DNA of 64,000 bases from Owenia fusiformis (lineage: Eukaryota > Annelida > Polychaeta > Sabellida > Oweniidae): the NCBI GenBank assembly GCA_903813345.2, contig CAIIXF020000004.1:5911525-5975524 (forward strand). Direction: 5' to 3'. A model generated the notes under the pieces. That model was not told the DNA's origin and made no database searches. It was given only the letters and a program-made list of their open reading frames with translations. Positions 51,296-62,963 of this stretch are shown one piece after another. The position numbers and the translations under genes were made by a program. How positions within the stretch are numbered: the stretch's first letter is position 1; every line of letters begins with the position of its first letter.

Positions 51296-51322
51296 CTCTG
51301 ATTGGTCAATCCATATCATGTG
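51296..51322 (+). promoter_or_regulatory. Second copy of the CTCTGATTGG...TCATGTG motif, upstream of exon B
   Basis: CTCTGATTGG is followed 8 bp later by TCATGTGG, about 1.1 kb upstream of exon B. It resembles the cluster at 20,718. It could be a shared promoter signal or the remnant of a dispersed repeat. Confidence 0.25.
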
Positions 51323-52954
51323 GTACAAACATTACCTAAACAAATAGCTAATTTAGTATTTTACTATTGACGACATTTCAAGACAACTTCCTAATAGTTT
51401 AAATACAAACAAGAAACGGGGATGGGTACATCAATGTAAATCAAACAAACCTAATCTACAAAAAACCTCCCTTGATCTTCAAAATGTATATGAATACCCC
51501 ATTTATTTAATTAATTGTCTTATGTTTGAAATCTACTGAATCAAGCTTAATTTATCTATTACTATATAGAATTTAAACAGTATTCGATCGTGTGGAGGAT
51601 TTATCATTTTCAAAGATTGAAATGTCCTATTTATCTTATATTGTCATTTTTTGTTTTGTTACGTGTTTGAAACTATGATCATTGTAAAATTTTATTTACT
51701 GACCTTTTTACAGGAAGAGTATTAGACAGTATTGTATGTTTAAATACAATATTGTATGTTTATCTCTATATCTTCTAAAATATAAAGACTCTCTGTATAA
51801 ACTTACCTCAAAAAATGAAAAATAAATATTACAGTGAGTACAAGCAAATATTCTTTTTTATAAACCTTTGTTTAAAATGTCAAGCCAGTAATGTCAAAAA
51901 TTTAAATTAAAAAATATAAAATGAAATCAGTACGGAATTAAATATACATGTATATTGTATCAGTATTAAAACATACAAAATGTTGAAGTTTCTTTGTGTT
52001 TATTTAAACGTTAGAGAAAAAATAGCGGAATATGTATAACGTGGGGTTATTTTCAGTCAGGGGTACCCCACTTTGATGTTATTTTACTACAAGCCCTTCA
52101 TGTGTGTTATATCACAGTGACCTCTAGGTTTAAACTTTTCACACTAGCAGTTGGGGCCTCCTGTCTCCTCATATCCTGTGTACTACCTCTCAATTTAGAT
52201 ATTGAGTATTATAATATCAAATTAATCAAAGTATACTCCTCAATTTCATTAAGAGCCACCTTGCATTAAACCTCTGAAACCACCCAAGCCTCCCTCGCCC
52301 CATTATAACACAGGCACTCATTTTCAGTGTCAGAATTAAAAGTCGTCTTCTATCAAGCCATACAGACAACCCCCCCCCCCAAGCTCACATCACACGATGT
52401 AGGGTTAGTTGGGATTGATGCAAGATTAGACTTACGCATAAGTGAATACAATGAAAAAAATATATAAATTCTATCTGTACCTCCCCCCCCCTTAAAATGA
52501 AATTGTTCAAAGAGATTCAGACATTTTATACAAAAACCAGTACTAAATTAATTCAGTCATGCTATGAATATATTCATGAAAATATATCAAAAATAATCAA
52601 TATTAAAAATCAAATATATTATAGCAAATTGCACTTTTTATGAGGTATGGTTTAGATTTATTGCTTTAATATACAAAGGGTAATATTTGTGTTTAAAATC
52701 ACTTTTTTAGTTTTTAAATGACACGCTTTTCAGACAGTGTTAAAAGTTCAAGCCTTCTGGTGAATTCAACTCTTGAATTTAAATCTAATGATGATGTACT
52801 TTTAAGACATTGATATATAAATCATTTTTTCCATTTCTGTATTATAAAAATAATGTTAATTTCAATTCGCCTGTATTCAAAGCTTCCTGTATTTTAAAGC
52901 CCTATCATCTGGCGTTCTATACAAAACTTCAGAAATGTTGAACTTCAAAAACAC

Positions 52955-53050
52955 ATAAGAAAAAAGAGTGAAATCAGCAAGGAATTAAAATATTTCATCA
53001 GCACTTCAAATTTAATCTTAAAATATCAGAAAACACTTCCTTTAAATATT
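52955..53050 (+). repeat. Family A repeat, diverged
   Basis: The AAAGAGTGAAATCAGCAAGG core is present. A weaker copy follows at 53,848-53,925 and a diverged reverse copy at 55,655-55,790. Confidence 0.5.
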
Positions 53051-53285
53051 TTTTTAAAAAAATTATAGAGCAGTCGATCTGAGTACTAAAGGCTCAACAG
53101 TACGTAGGCAATACTTATCTTTTTAAGTTTTTAAACAAGCCATTACTAGTAAAGTTTCATAATACACTTCCTTTATACCTGTGGTTATAATTTGTCAATC
53201 TACCAAGACAGACACTACAGTTAATAACTCTTTAAAAGAGCAATATTTTTATATACTCTTTAAACTAGGATGATTCTTTGCTATA

Positions 53286-53446
53286 CAGTAAAACCTTTCT
53301 TAGTGAACACCGCTCTAGTGAACACCTGTGTATAGTGAACACCCCATTTCCACTGACTTCTTAAATCACCTTTCTGTAGTAAACATGTAGACCAAAAGTG
53401 AACACATTTCTGTGGCTCTAGTGTTCACTATATACAGGTTTTACTA
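53286..53446. mobile_element. Family B inverted-repeat element (type copy), TA-flanked
   Basis: A 161-bp element with inverted ends CAGTAAAACC and GGTTTTACTA between TA dinucleotides. The interior carries several copies of an AGTGAACACC word and its complement. Short TIRs starting CAGT, TA flanks and internal echoes of the end sequence fit pogo/Tigger-like Tc1-mariner MITEs. No coding capacity. Confidence 0.75.
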
Positions 53447-54244
53447 TAGCCTATATCAAAAATAAAATATATACAGTGTAGTATAAAAAAATTGTTATAA
53501 GTATCTGAATGTTGAGTGCATATAAGTCAATGTTCAATTCACACTCAAACTACCCCAAAGCAATTAAAGATCCATTTGATATTATTAAGATCTTCTGAGC
53601 AGCAACTGTTATTGAATTGAAGGTTCCCATCATAAGAGACCATTGCTTTGCAAGCAGTGTAGGCCCTTAGGATCTGAAACCGGTTGGTCATAATGGCATA
53701 ACAGACCAGTTGTAATGTTATTTTCTTATACCAAGAGAAAAAATCAACTAGTCCATTTCTAGTTTTGCAAAGAGAAACTTCAAGTACTGTATATGAATGG
53801 AATATCTATTATCATGTTATTAAAATACAATTATTATCAAAATAGTTGAATCACTCGAGGAATAAAATAAACAAATATGAATAAACACTTAAAATAACAT
53901 AAAAATGCCAGGAAATCAAAAAATACAATTGAAGAAAAGGTGAACATACTCTTAAATGTCTCGTAATGACACATGTGGAAACCCAAACAAAGTCATAAAA
54001 AGAAGTCTTTAAAAAAGGTCATTTTAAATAAAATGGGATCATATAAAATAAAAGGTATATTGAATATCCTGTTTGCAAGACTTGTGGTCGATGACTAAAT
54101 CATTCCATTTATGAATTCTATACCAAGATGTTTTCATTTACTAGCATCAAGTATTTTATTGCTCATAATATCAACTGGCAAATGTATAAATAGCAATTAC
54201 TTAGAAAACTCCTAGAATTTAATTTAAGTCTTATTGCTTACTGG

Positions 54245-54330
54245 GAGATCTTGTAACCCCCCCTCTGTATAGAGAGGTATAATAAATTGGGGGGGGGGGG
54301 TGTTATAGAGACTTGTACAAGGCTAAATGT
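54245..54330. mobile_element. C/G-run foldback element
   Basis: ATCTTGTAACCCCCCC on the left; a 10-base G-run with GTTATAGAGACTTGTACAAG on the right. Confidence 0.5.
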
Positions 54331-56506
54331 TTGATAAAACTATACCAACTCAGGGATTTCATTAGAGTTTTAGGATAAAAACATTTGCAAAAAATCTCAA
54401 AACAATAAGAGATTCGGTAAAACAACAATATAAATTGCCTGTTATCTGTTGCTAATGAAATCCCTACCGATTTGTCAAAAATGACCAGTTTTTCACTCAG
54501 GTGTCAAGTTTTTTAAAACTCCTGCATATGGATATTTTCTACATTCTCAGTATAAAACGTTCTCAAAATACAGTAATATACACTTCGAACCCATCGACCA
54601 CCCCTCCAGCTACGGGCATGACCTGTTTATATGGAACACTCTCCTATTGCATTTCAAGTCAAACATCCAAAATACATCTACTCTGAATTTAAGCGTTATA
54701 TCAAGTCTATATAAACCCCCTCCCAATCTACTTCCTCCGCCTTTAGTCTTTAAGCAATATATGTGGGCTAGAACACTAAAACTCGAATTTCGCTCTGTTT
54801 TCTGTATTGCATCTGTGCATGTATCGACATATTCAAAATATACCAGACCACAGAATCATGCAATCGCCTCATAAGTCTAGTAGCAGCAAATTCATTATTT
54901 GATTAAGAAAATATAACATTACGCAATTTAGATTATCCGGATGCCTACACAGCGCAATTAATGTTATTGTCTCCAATGGGTCATGTTGTTTCATAGTAAA
55001 GTATTGATTGATCTTAGCTGAAAACAAAATTCTGAAGTCTGTTAAATTGGTAAAGACATATTTTAACAGGGTACAGGTAATTTATACATTATTTCAATGG
55101 GTCAGATTCTTCATGAAGCAAAATGGATGATTTGTGAAACTCTAAAATGGGCGCATAAGGAAGCAAAATGGATGATTTGTCAAGGGGGGGGGGTCAGACC
55201 ATTAGCACCCTTTTCAATAGTATGATTTTGCTTGGTGAAAAGAGAGCTTCATCCTATTTTACTAGACTCTGATACTTGAGCTAAGTGAGATCACTTTATT
55301 CAATGAGCAGCTGATACTGGGAGAGAATTGTAACCAGTGAGACTCCTGTACATAAAATGACCAAGTCATCATCTCTTAAAATATAAAAATAGGAAATTAG
55401 AGTTTTTTACAGAGAAATGACCTATGCAATAATAGACTAATTGTATGTTTAACATATGTGAATGCAAGGATCTTTATATATAAGGGAGGAATAGCATGAC
55501 ATAAACATGATACAAGTGTAATTTCATGGAATGGTATCTGGTGCTGGAATTCTTTGGAGACTGACTCAGCTAAGCTGAATAGTGCAAACAATCCATAGAT
55601 ATGATACAAACTCATGAAAAATATTCAAAATGATTATGCTATTTCTTGTTTCTTTCCTAAAAACATGAATGAACTGCTCAACTTTCTTTCATTAATATAT
55701 AATTTAGAGCTTTAATTACACGCCAGTCCACTTTTTTCTTTAAAAATACTACTCATTTCCATTCAAATACAGATTTCAAAACATGGCCATGTTATAACAT
55801 TCTTCCAGGAAATCCCCAAAATGATAAGGTTTCCTGTTAATACCAATTTCCCGTTTCAGTTTGATATAATATAGAAGAATGGCGATCATCCAGTGTTTCC
55901 TTATTCACATTTTATTTCGTTAAGATCAAGTTGACCAACTATAAGGACTTTGTCAATGAGTAAAATGCACCAAGGCCAAGTGCACCAATACCTTCGTAGA
56001 AAAATATCACTCGTGTGAAAAAAGAGTGCATGCTCAATATCAAATCAGTTCTAGATTTCCAACCCGAGCAACATCCCTGAAAATTTTAAATCAATCCGTT
56101 CAGGCAGTTTATCTGGAAATGTACTGACAGTGAGATACTACTCAGTTATGCCAAGCTCATGACAATTTTTTGGTATCTTTTAGGAACGATAAAAGATATA
56201 GAGAGAACTAGCACATACAAGAATCACGCATGACATTTTTAAGCAACGTTAAAGCCTCCCCAGAGAGTGTTTAGCACCATCATTAGCAGTTTCTATTTTT
56301 TAGATAAATTATTGATGATGGTGAACTTTATCCTTTCTCAAAGCTTTTCAAATGATTATCACTTTGTTTTCATTTGTAGAACTATAAATCATCATGACCT
56401 TATCTGCTATAAATGAGTGAGCATCATTTTACTAAATGAAATTTTTCTGGGAATTTTTATCAATTAACATGCAAAATTCCAATTTCATTTAAAAATTGTC
56501 TCTGTA

Positions 56507-56661
56507 GTAAAACCTGTCTTAGTGAACACCTGACTCTAAGAGACACCCTTCTTCCACACATACTCCACTGACTTCAGTACATTTCTTTCTCTGAAATTAA
56601 AACCTACCAATGCTGAACGTTTTTTCTCAAAAATGTTCATTTAAATACACAGGTTTTACTG
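56507..56661. mobile_element. Family B element
   Basis: Ends GTAAAACCTG and CAGGTTTTACTG; TA is visible only on the left. A further diverged copy lies at about 56,990-57,160. Confidence 0.65.
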
Positions 56662-57240
56662 TGCTGATATCTAAAGAAAAAAATTGTCAGAATCTTGACA
56701 ATTTGAAGAAAGGTAACAAAACTGAGAAAATGAGAATTACAGTTGAAAAAGTTAAGAAATAGATTTTTTTCAATAAGCTGTATTCTTTAGTACTTGCTAC
56801 AACCTGTGCCAATATTTCTGACTTTAATTGGCAGAAAATGAAACAACATTATTCAGACTGTCTGATATCTAGTTAAATACCAATCTATAAATATGGCATA
56901 TTTCATAGTTATATAGTCGACAATCCCACAATAAAATCTGAATTTATGTGATTTCATCGTCATGCATGTTATACTGCACTGTACATAAAAACACCTTTCC
57001 AAATAAAGACCTTAAAATGTGAACACTTTTAGTCAAATTTTAGATATTCTGCTTACATCACCAATATGACACACTAAAATAAAATTATGAAAATATATCT
57101 GTGTGAACACCTAAGGCTGGTCTTAACAGCAGTGTTCTATTTAAACAGTTTTAACTGTTATATTGACCTATTATCATCAATTGTAATCGTTTCTCTTTTT
57201 TTAAAAAAAAGTTGTAGTTCAAAGTAGCAGCATGCTGCAG

Positions 57241-57320
57241 CGGAGTGTATAATATTCAATAAGTCAGTGGTAGAGCACTCATCCAGAAAATGAGTGGTCA
57301 CGGGTCCCCCCACTGGGGTA
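57241..57320 (+). pseudogene. Degenerate tRNA-like sequence (tRNA-derived SINE remnant)
   Basis: CAGTGGTAGAGCACTC matches a tRNA D-arm/A-box. It is followed by an anticodon-arm-like hairpin CTCAT-CCAGAAA-ATGAG and GGTCACGGGTCCCCCCACTG where the T-arm should be. The T-loop is broken, base 33 is C rather than T, and no acceptor stem closes, so it is not a working tRNA. Confidence 0.45.
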
Positions 57321-58134
57321 GACTGACTTTTCACATCAGCCCTTTGTGCAGAATTTCATTCTGTGTTTTCATTAATGAAGTAATATTTTTAAAAAGCGAC
57401 CAAAGTTTCTGTTATAGTCCTAATTCTATTATCTGCAAAAAGAAGATATAACAAATCTTTTTCAAAACAGACATTTGTTGAGTGCTCAAATTTCTCACAC
57501 TGATAAGGATGAACCAAGTCATAACTTTTGGACCTTTTAGAACAAGCAAGACACAGTGGTAAGCAAAAATTGACTCTCAACAATGAGTTAAGAACCCATA
57601 GAGCTAATTACAAAGTTTGGGAATCCACATGGAATTATGGAATTTATTTATTTATTTGATCTATGAAAATAAGTATTAACAAAAATAAATCATGATATAA
57701 TACAGACACCAATTGCTTTACTTCTTGTACAATTGAGTTAAGTAAATTCATCATGCAAAGGTATACCCTGAATTGCCATCAGCCAAGCACTCCCTCTGAC
57801 TTTTACAAGTGATTTGATGTTGTCTGACTTCATGTGTTCTGATTGGATAGAGGCTAGATTAAACAATCTCCAATTCAAGAGTAAAGACTAGTCCAATCTC
57901 TTGGTAAGGATGTTAAAAGTACAATCAATTATCCAGTTCATATTTTATAACATAACACATGCCAGCGAGTGAAAATAGAAAAACTGCCAATATAAAATGG
58001 ATATTATTCTGCAGTATACATAATCCAAATTCCATAAACTGTACTTAAAAAACAAAGTATTGGAGGAAAATGTGAGAAATAAACATACTTTTGAGAGGCA
58101 TTATTGTGTATTCTATTGCAAAAATTATTTTTGA

Positions 58135-58420
58135 AATACCCTGGCACCTTGTACTTTTACCAAAATGAAAAGTAACATGTAAAAATGAAAAAAAGAAAGA
58201 GATTTGAAGAGAACGATTTTAGATACGTCAACAAGACAAACAATTTGTAAGGGTCTAAGGATTAACAGCAAGATGCCCTGGCACCTTGTACTTTTACCAA
58301 AATGAAAAATAACATGTAATTAAAATGAAAAAAAAAAAGAAAAAGATTTGAAGAGAATGATTTTCAGATATGTCAACAAGACAAACAATTTGTAAGGGTC
58401 TAAGGATTAAACAGCAAGTT
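58135..58420 (+). repeat. Tandem duplication of ~135 bp
   Basis: CCCTGGCACCTTGTACTTTT...AACAAGACAAACAATTTGTA and GGGTCTAAGGATTAACAGCA are repeated once, nearly identically. Confidence 0.85.
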
Positions 58421-58647
58421 CAAGATTTATGGATGTTTCAAGACCAAGACAATGTGTTAAATAATCTAGTCACGCTTATATGTGACCTTAGGGTAATATG
58501 AAATAAAGAGGAAAAGAAAGGAATCGGTTAAGGAATAGTGTAAAACAGATTTTAAAATTAAGATCAGCCTTAACATTTACATCTTAGATAAAGAGTAACA
58601 TAAAGATGGCCTTTTTCTGATGACCTTTTAGGTGCATTATATTAGTA

Positions 58648-58819
58648 CAGTAGAACCTGCCAAGTGGAACACCTCTGTAAGTGGAACACCTCACAAGTGG
58701 AAGTGTTTTTAAAGTCCCATGACCTATCTACTCCATGCTAATGAACCTCTATAAGTGGAACACCTCCCAAGTGGAACTTTTGTGTTCCCAAGGGTGTTTC
58801 ACTTACACAGGTTATACTG
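58648..58819. mobile_element. Family B element
   Basis: 172 bp, ends CAGTAGAACCTG and CAGGTTATACTG between TA dinucleotides; the internal word is AAGTGGAACACC. Confidence 0.75.
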
Positions 58820-59168
58820 TAGTTCACCCATCTTCAGAATTTAACTTTTATGGCTGTATATAAGCATAAAATCTTTATAAACTCCTTCACTTTGAAATGG
58901 TAAAATGTACTGCACTACCGACACAAACAGCAGTAGTCTACATCAGAAGAAAGACTCTTCTAAAGAATGTTGAGTTTTCTAACCTTGAAATTGTATCAAC
59001 ATGATGTCAGTTTGAAATTGTATTACTATGATGTCAGTTTCCAAGCCTCCATACCCAAGGTCTCATATAATTGGCCAAGGACTATACTAATGAAATGACA
59101 TTCCTTGACTCAATGTCATTGTAATCCAGCTAACTTGTAACTAACATATTACAGACTAGGCTAGTGTA

Positions 59169-59327
59169 CAGTAAAACCTGTCTTAGTGAACACCTGTCTC
59201 TAGTAGACACCCTTCCTCCACTCATACTCTACTGACTTCTCTATAAATTATTCTCTCTGTAGTGAACACCTACAAACACTGAACGTTTCTTCTTTGCAAA
59301 AAATGTTCAATATATACAGGTTTACTG
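59169..59327. mobile_element. Family B element
   Basis: Left end TA-CAGTAAAACCTG intact; the right end has a one-base loss. Confidence 0.7.
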
Positions 59328-60257
59328 AGTAAACTTTAGTCTAAATACAACATGTCTAAACAGTTCAAAAGATATCCCTATAGGTACACCTTAACTCACT
59401 TCACCTTCAACTTTTCACCTGCAAGGCCTACCTTAACTCAAAAATATTTATTATTGAGATGATAGTTAGTTCAGATTTTGATACTTAAACCAAAAAATGT
59501 TATTTTTGGAATAAAATTTATAATATATACTTTAAGATTGCATATTTCAATTTAACACATTCTCAAAATGAAAAGTTCAAAATATTTTGGCATCCTATCA
59601 GTTTAATAAATAAAATAACACAAATTTCAATGAAACACATCCTCAAAACATAGAAGTTAAGAATATTTTGGCACCCTATTTAGTAACTGTTATCTTCACA
59701 TCAACTGTATCTTTGCATATAGGGTTAGGCATTCTTTCAACTATCTGAAGGACGGTGTCTAATAGTAATTGTTATTGAAAAATAAATAAATTTTGTCATG
59801 GTTTAATACCCCCCCCCCCCCCCCCCACTCCCAATTAAGCAAACACTGAAAATAATGATTCGCTAACACTTGAAAAGTCAACATTTTTCACAAATGTGAT
59901 AAAATCATTGTTTACCCCTACCCCATAAAAAAAACTATGTCATTATCGAACAAATGTTGGCAATTTGACTCAATACATAACTTATTTATTTTATGTACAC
60001 TATTCTACTAATCCCAACCTGTTAGTCAGTTTATGATTCAATTAATCATGAGCAAACCTTGGAGCAAACATAACTGTGCTGATAAATTATTGTATTCTAA
60101 ATAATTACAATGTACCAAGTGATTTGCTGAAGAGGTTCATTTGGTAATAAGTAGAGTGCTGTGATCTGGTTGAAATAAACATACAATTACATATATCCTA
60201 TATGAGGTTCAGGATATTGGAATTATCCCAAGGCCATATCTTCCCACTCAGCAAGGA

Positions 60258-60353
60258 CTAGACTAGCTACAAGCCCTTGTTACGCTCCCCCCCCCCACTT
60301 CAACTGAGTGAGAAGGTGTTTAGTCACACTCACAGAGGCTTGTAGCTTGACTA
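60258..60353. mobile_element. C/G-run foldback element
   Basis: The left arm ACTAGCTACAAGCCCTTGT plus C-run pairs with GAGGCTTGTAGCTTGACT on the right. Confidence 0.65.
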
Positions 60354-60678
60354 AGCTGGGATGAAATGCTACATCTTGCCCACTGATGAAAATACAGCTT
60401 TGCAACCCTGTTTTATGAACTTCAAACATGTACGAGTTATGGGATATAACATTCATTATTGACAGGTTTTACTGTAATATATTTAGACATTTTCTTGTGG
60501 CCACTATCCCTAACATATATTTTCAAGCCACAAAGTTGAAGTATATGTCCTACAAGGTATACGAAACAAGTGATCTTTGTAGACCATCCAAGAAAGCTAA
60601 AATACAGAATTTTTGGGCTCTTTTTTGAATGTCACACTACTGTAATGAACAATCATGACCCCCTCTTTCAGCTGGTGA

Positions 60679-60797
60679 TAGTCTAGCTACAAGCCCCTGT
60701 AACCCCCCCCCCCATGTCCTTCTACTTCTACACATTATCTCCCACTTGTTTGAATGCGAAGTGAGGGGGGGGGTTACAAGGGCTTTTGGCTAGACTA
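60679..60797. mobile_element. C/G-run foldback element (type copy)
   Basis: A 119-bp inverted repeat. The left arm is TAGTCTAGCTACAAGCCC...TAAC followed by a run of C; the right arm is a run of G, TTACAAGGGCTTTTGGC, TAGACTA. The arms form a hairpin with a G:C-run stem. Confidence 0.75.
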
Positions 60798-61308
60798 AAT
60801 AGGTGAACTGATTGGGTTCTGTGGAGATTACATGTCTACAGTCTATATCCCTTTTGCTGGAGTTTATTGGAAGTGACGTGTACATGACAGAATAGATGTT
60901 TTCACATTGGAATTCTCATTTTTATCCCCTGACATCATTCACGCATCATTCATACATATATCGAACATTTTCCATGCAGAAAGTAAATAAACTAAAGCCT
61001 AAAGCTATACAGGATAAGACCATTCAGAATGTTGAATACATGATCTTCAATCATGTTCAACATTTATCCCTCTTTCACACTTTCAGATCGTAATTCACCA
61101 TCAACAAAACAAATATACACACACACATTGATTTTTTAATTGTTTTATGCAAACATTTCAGAATTTTCATTGAAATATTTTATGAAAAGGTACCCCGAAT
61201 AGCCCAAAATAATATATATCCAGACCACTTTTGAAGTGAATTTGAAAATGTGGCAAAATATGAGAATTAACTCTGAAATTTTTACACGGATAAAATCGGA
61301 TAACTTAC

Positions 61309-62963
61309 CCCTCAGCCCCTTCTTTTTCATCTAAACTTGAACCGCCGACGATTTCCAATAGAGGGGGCGTGAGTAGGGTCTGTGCGGTCCCACGACTGCT
61401 GCCTAGTGAGAGCAATACTGATGGTGTGTTCTGAGTTGTCGGAATATTTGTATCCACAGTGACAGGTTTTGCCGCCTTTTCCTGTTTTATATCCCTTGGC
61501 CCTGCCACTCCTGCTGGGGTAGGAGGGTCTGTCTCCTTTGTGAAGACGTCATCATCTGGACTAGTTGTGCTATTGCGGGGTGGTACCACTGTTCCTTGTT
61601 CAGTGACATCACTTGTGCTTACGGCTCCTCCTACGTTGCTATCTATAACTTGGTCAGTCACTGAAGCTGTGCTGAGTGTAACCGAGGGCTGGGTTGCCGG
61701 TGCAACGGTAGTCGAATCAGGAACACTCGTGGAACTATCTAGGGCTGCAGTTGATTCAGGCTGAGACTGGCTAACATTAAGGTCAGATGTCCCGTTTTTC
61801 GCTACATGGTCGTATCTTTGTTCTTGATCGCTAGATTGTTGAGCATTAGAAGGGGCTTGTGCTTGCGTTTGTATAGGAGGCGTGCTCTCCTGTCTTGGAG
61901 GGGTGGTTGTGGAGTGAACATTTTGTTTTGAAACAGATACACTTTGAGCTTGTTGTTCTGTTGAATGTGATAAATCAGCCTGTGGGGTAGGGGCTTGTAT
62001 AGTATAATCAATATTAGTGTACTCATTGTTACTAACATTAGCGGGGCTTTGACCTATATCATACGCAGATTGATTCAGCCCTATGTCATCATGTGGGCCA
62101 GGGGGCTGTGAAATATTGGGAGGCTGGGGTTGCACAATGTTTGTTGATTGCACTTCTTGGGTGTTGGATTGATAGTGTGAAGTAGACTGTGAATGCTGCT
62201 GAATAGACTGATTTGTGACTTGACCACCAGAGGTCTGTAAATCACTTTGTCCGTTAATACTTTGACTTGGGTATACTGGCTGGGGCTCCACCAGTGTTTG
62301 ACCATCAGATAGCTGCTTAGATATCGTAATCGGATTCTTCGCTGGGTCGTCAACTCCAGGGACATAATGGACAGAGCTAGCTGCACTTGAGTTTCCAGAG
62401 CCTCCCTCTTGCTCAACTTTGGAATCCGATCTTTCGACATTTGGTTCAAGATAATCGTGGCATTGCCATCGCCCTTTCCTGAATGGCTCCTTTGATTCTA
62501 ATTTTACAACTCTAAATCTAGAAACAGAATCATTGCGTAGTATGTGCTCGTTAAAACTATCACTGGGGTTGATCGGAAAGTTGTGAAGTGTATCCACAGA
62601 TGCAGCATCAGGCTCAACATCTGTATTGCGAGAATAATCCAACATATCAGAACTGACATCTTCAGTATGGGACTCCTCAAGGTCATCCATGCTATAACTG
62701 TCAGCGTCGACCTCTGACATATTTTTAACGCGCACACTTGTAATCTGGAAGGCAGTTTTCTTTTTCGTGATATCAAGTTTACTAACCCCAGACATTTCTG
62801 GGTCCTGTTTAGAGCCCTGATCATCATCAACATTTTGGTTTGAAACGTTCACCTCATTTGAATTGACAGCCATGTTTTCTGTAATCATTTGTACAGAACT
62901 TTTCTCGTCATTTGCCATCATATTTTGAGTCGACGAGGTCGATCCCAGAATATTTTTTGTCAT
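61309..62963 (-). CDS. TSC22D (bun): First coding exon of long TSC22-domain (bunched-like) isoform
   Basis: This exon encodes 551 complete codons plus two bases of the next, ending at the donor GG|GTAAGT. Two blocks diagnostic of long TSC22D1/D2/D4 and Drosophila BunA proteins are visible. Block 1 is KKKTAFQITSV (about residues 67-77), followed by DDLEESHTEDVSSDML and YSR (93-112). Block 2 is SRFRVVKLESKEPFRKGRW (148-166), then QCHDYLE. The rest (about 180-550) is low-complexity Gln/Ser/Thr/Pro-rich sequence, as is usual for this isoform. The first ATG has A at -3 and is preceded by non-coding sequence. Long TSC22 proteins are leucine-zipper regulators of growth, signalling and transcription; that role is family knowledge. 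The zipper and TSC box belong to later exons not seen here. TSC22D identity is strong; which vertebrate paralogue it matches cannot be decided. Confidence 0.93.

Larger units (their letters stand above)
50215..61308 (-). other. Intron between the long-isoform exon and exon B
   Basis: 50,215-52,250 is largely repeat-free AT-rich DNA apart from the CCAAT/E-box motif at 51,296, and may contain the promoter for exon B. Further right are family B elements, foldbacks, the tRNA-like remnant and a 19-base C-run at about 59,808. The minus-strand frame at 57,389-57,583 is not supported. Confidence 0.6.

Noticed and set aside
57265-57320. Functional tRNA
   Set aside because: The T-arm is disrupted, there is no acceptor stem, and the base before the anticodon is not T.
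57389-57583. Minus-strand frame with Cys/His residues suggesting a zinc finger
   Set aside because: The Cys/His spacing fits no finger family, and there are no splice sites or conservation arguments.
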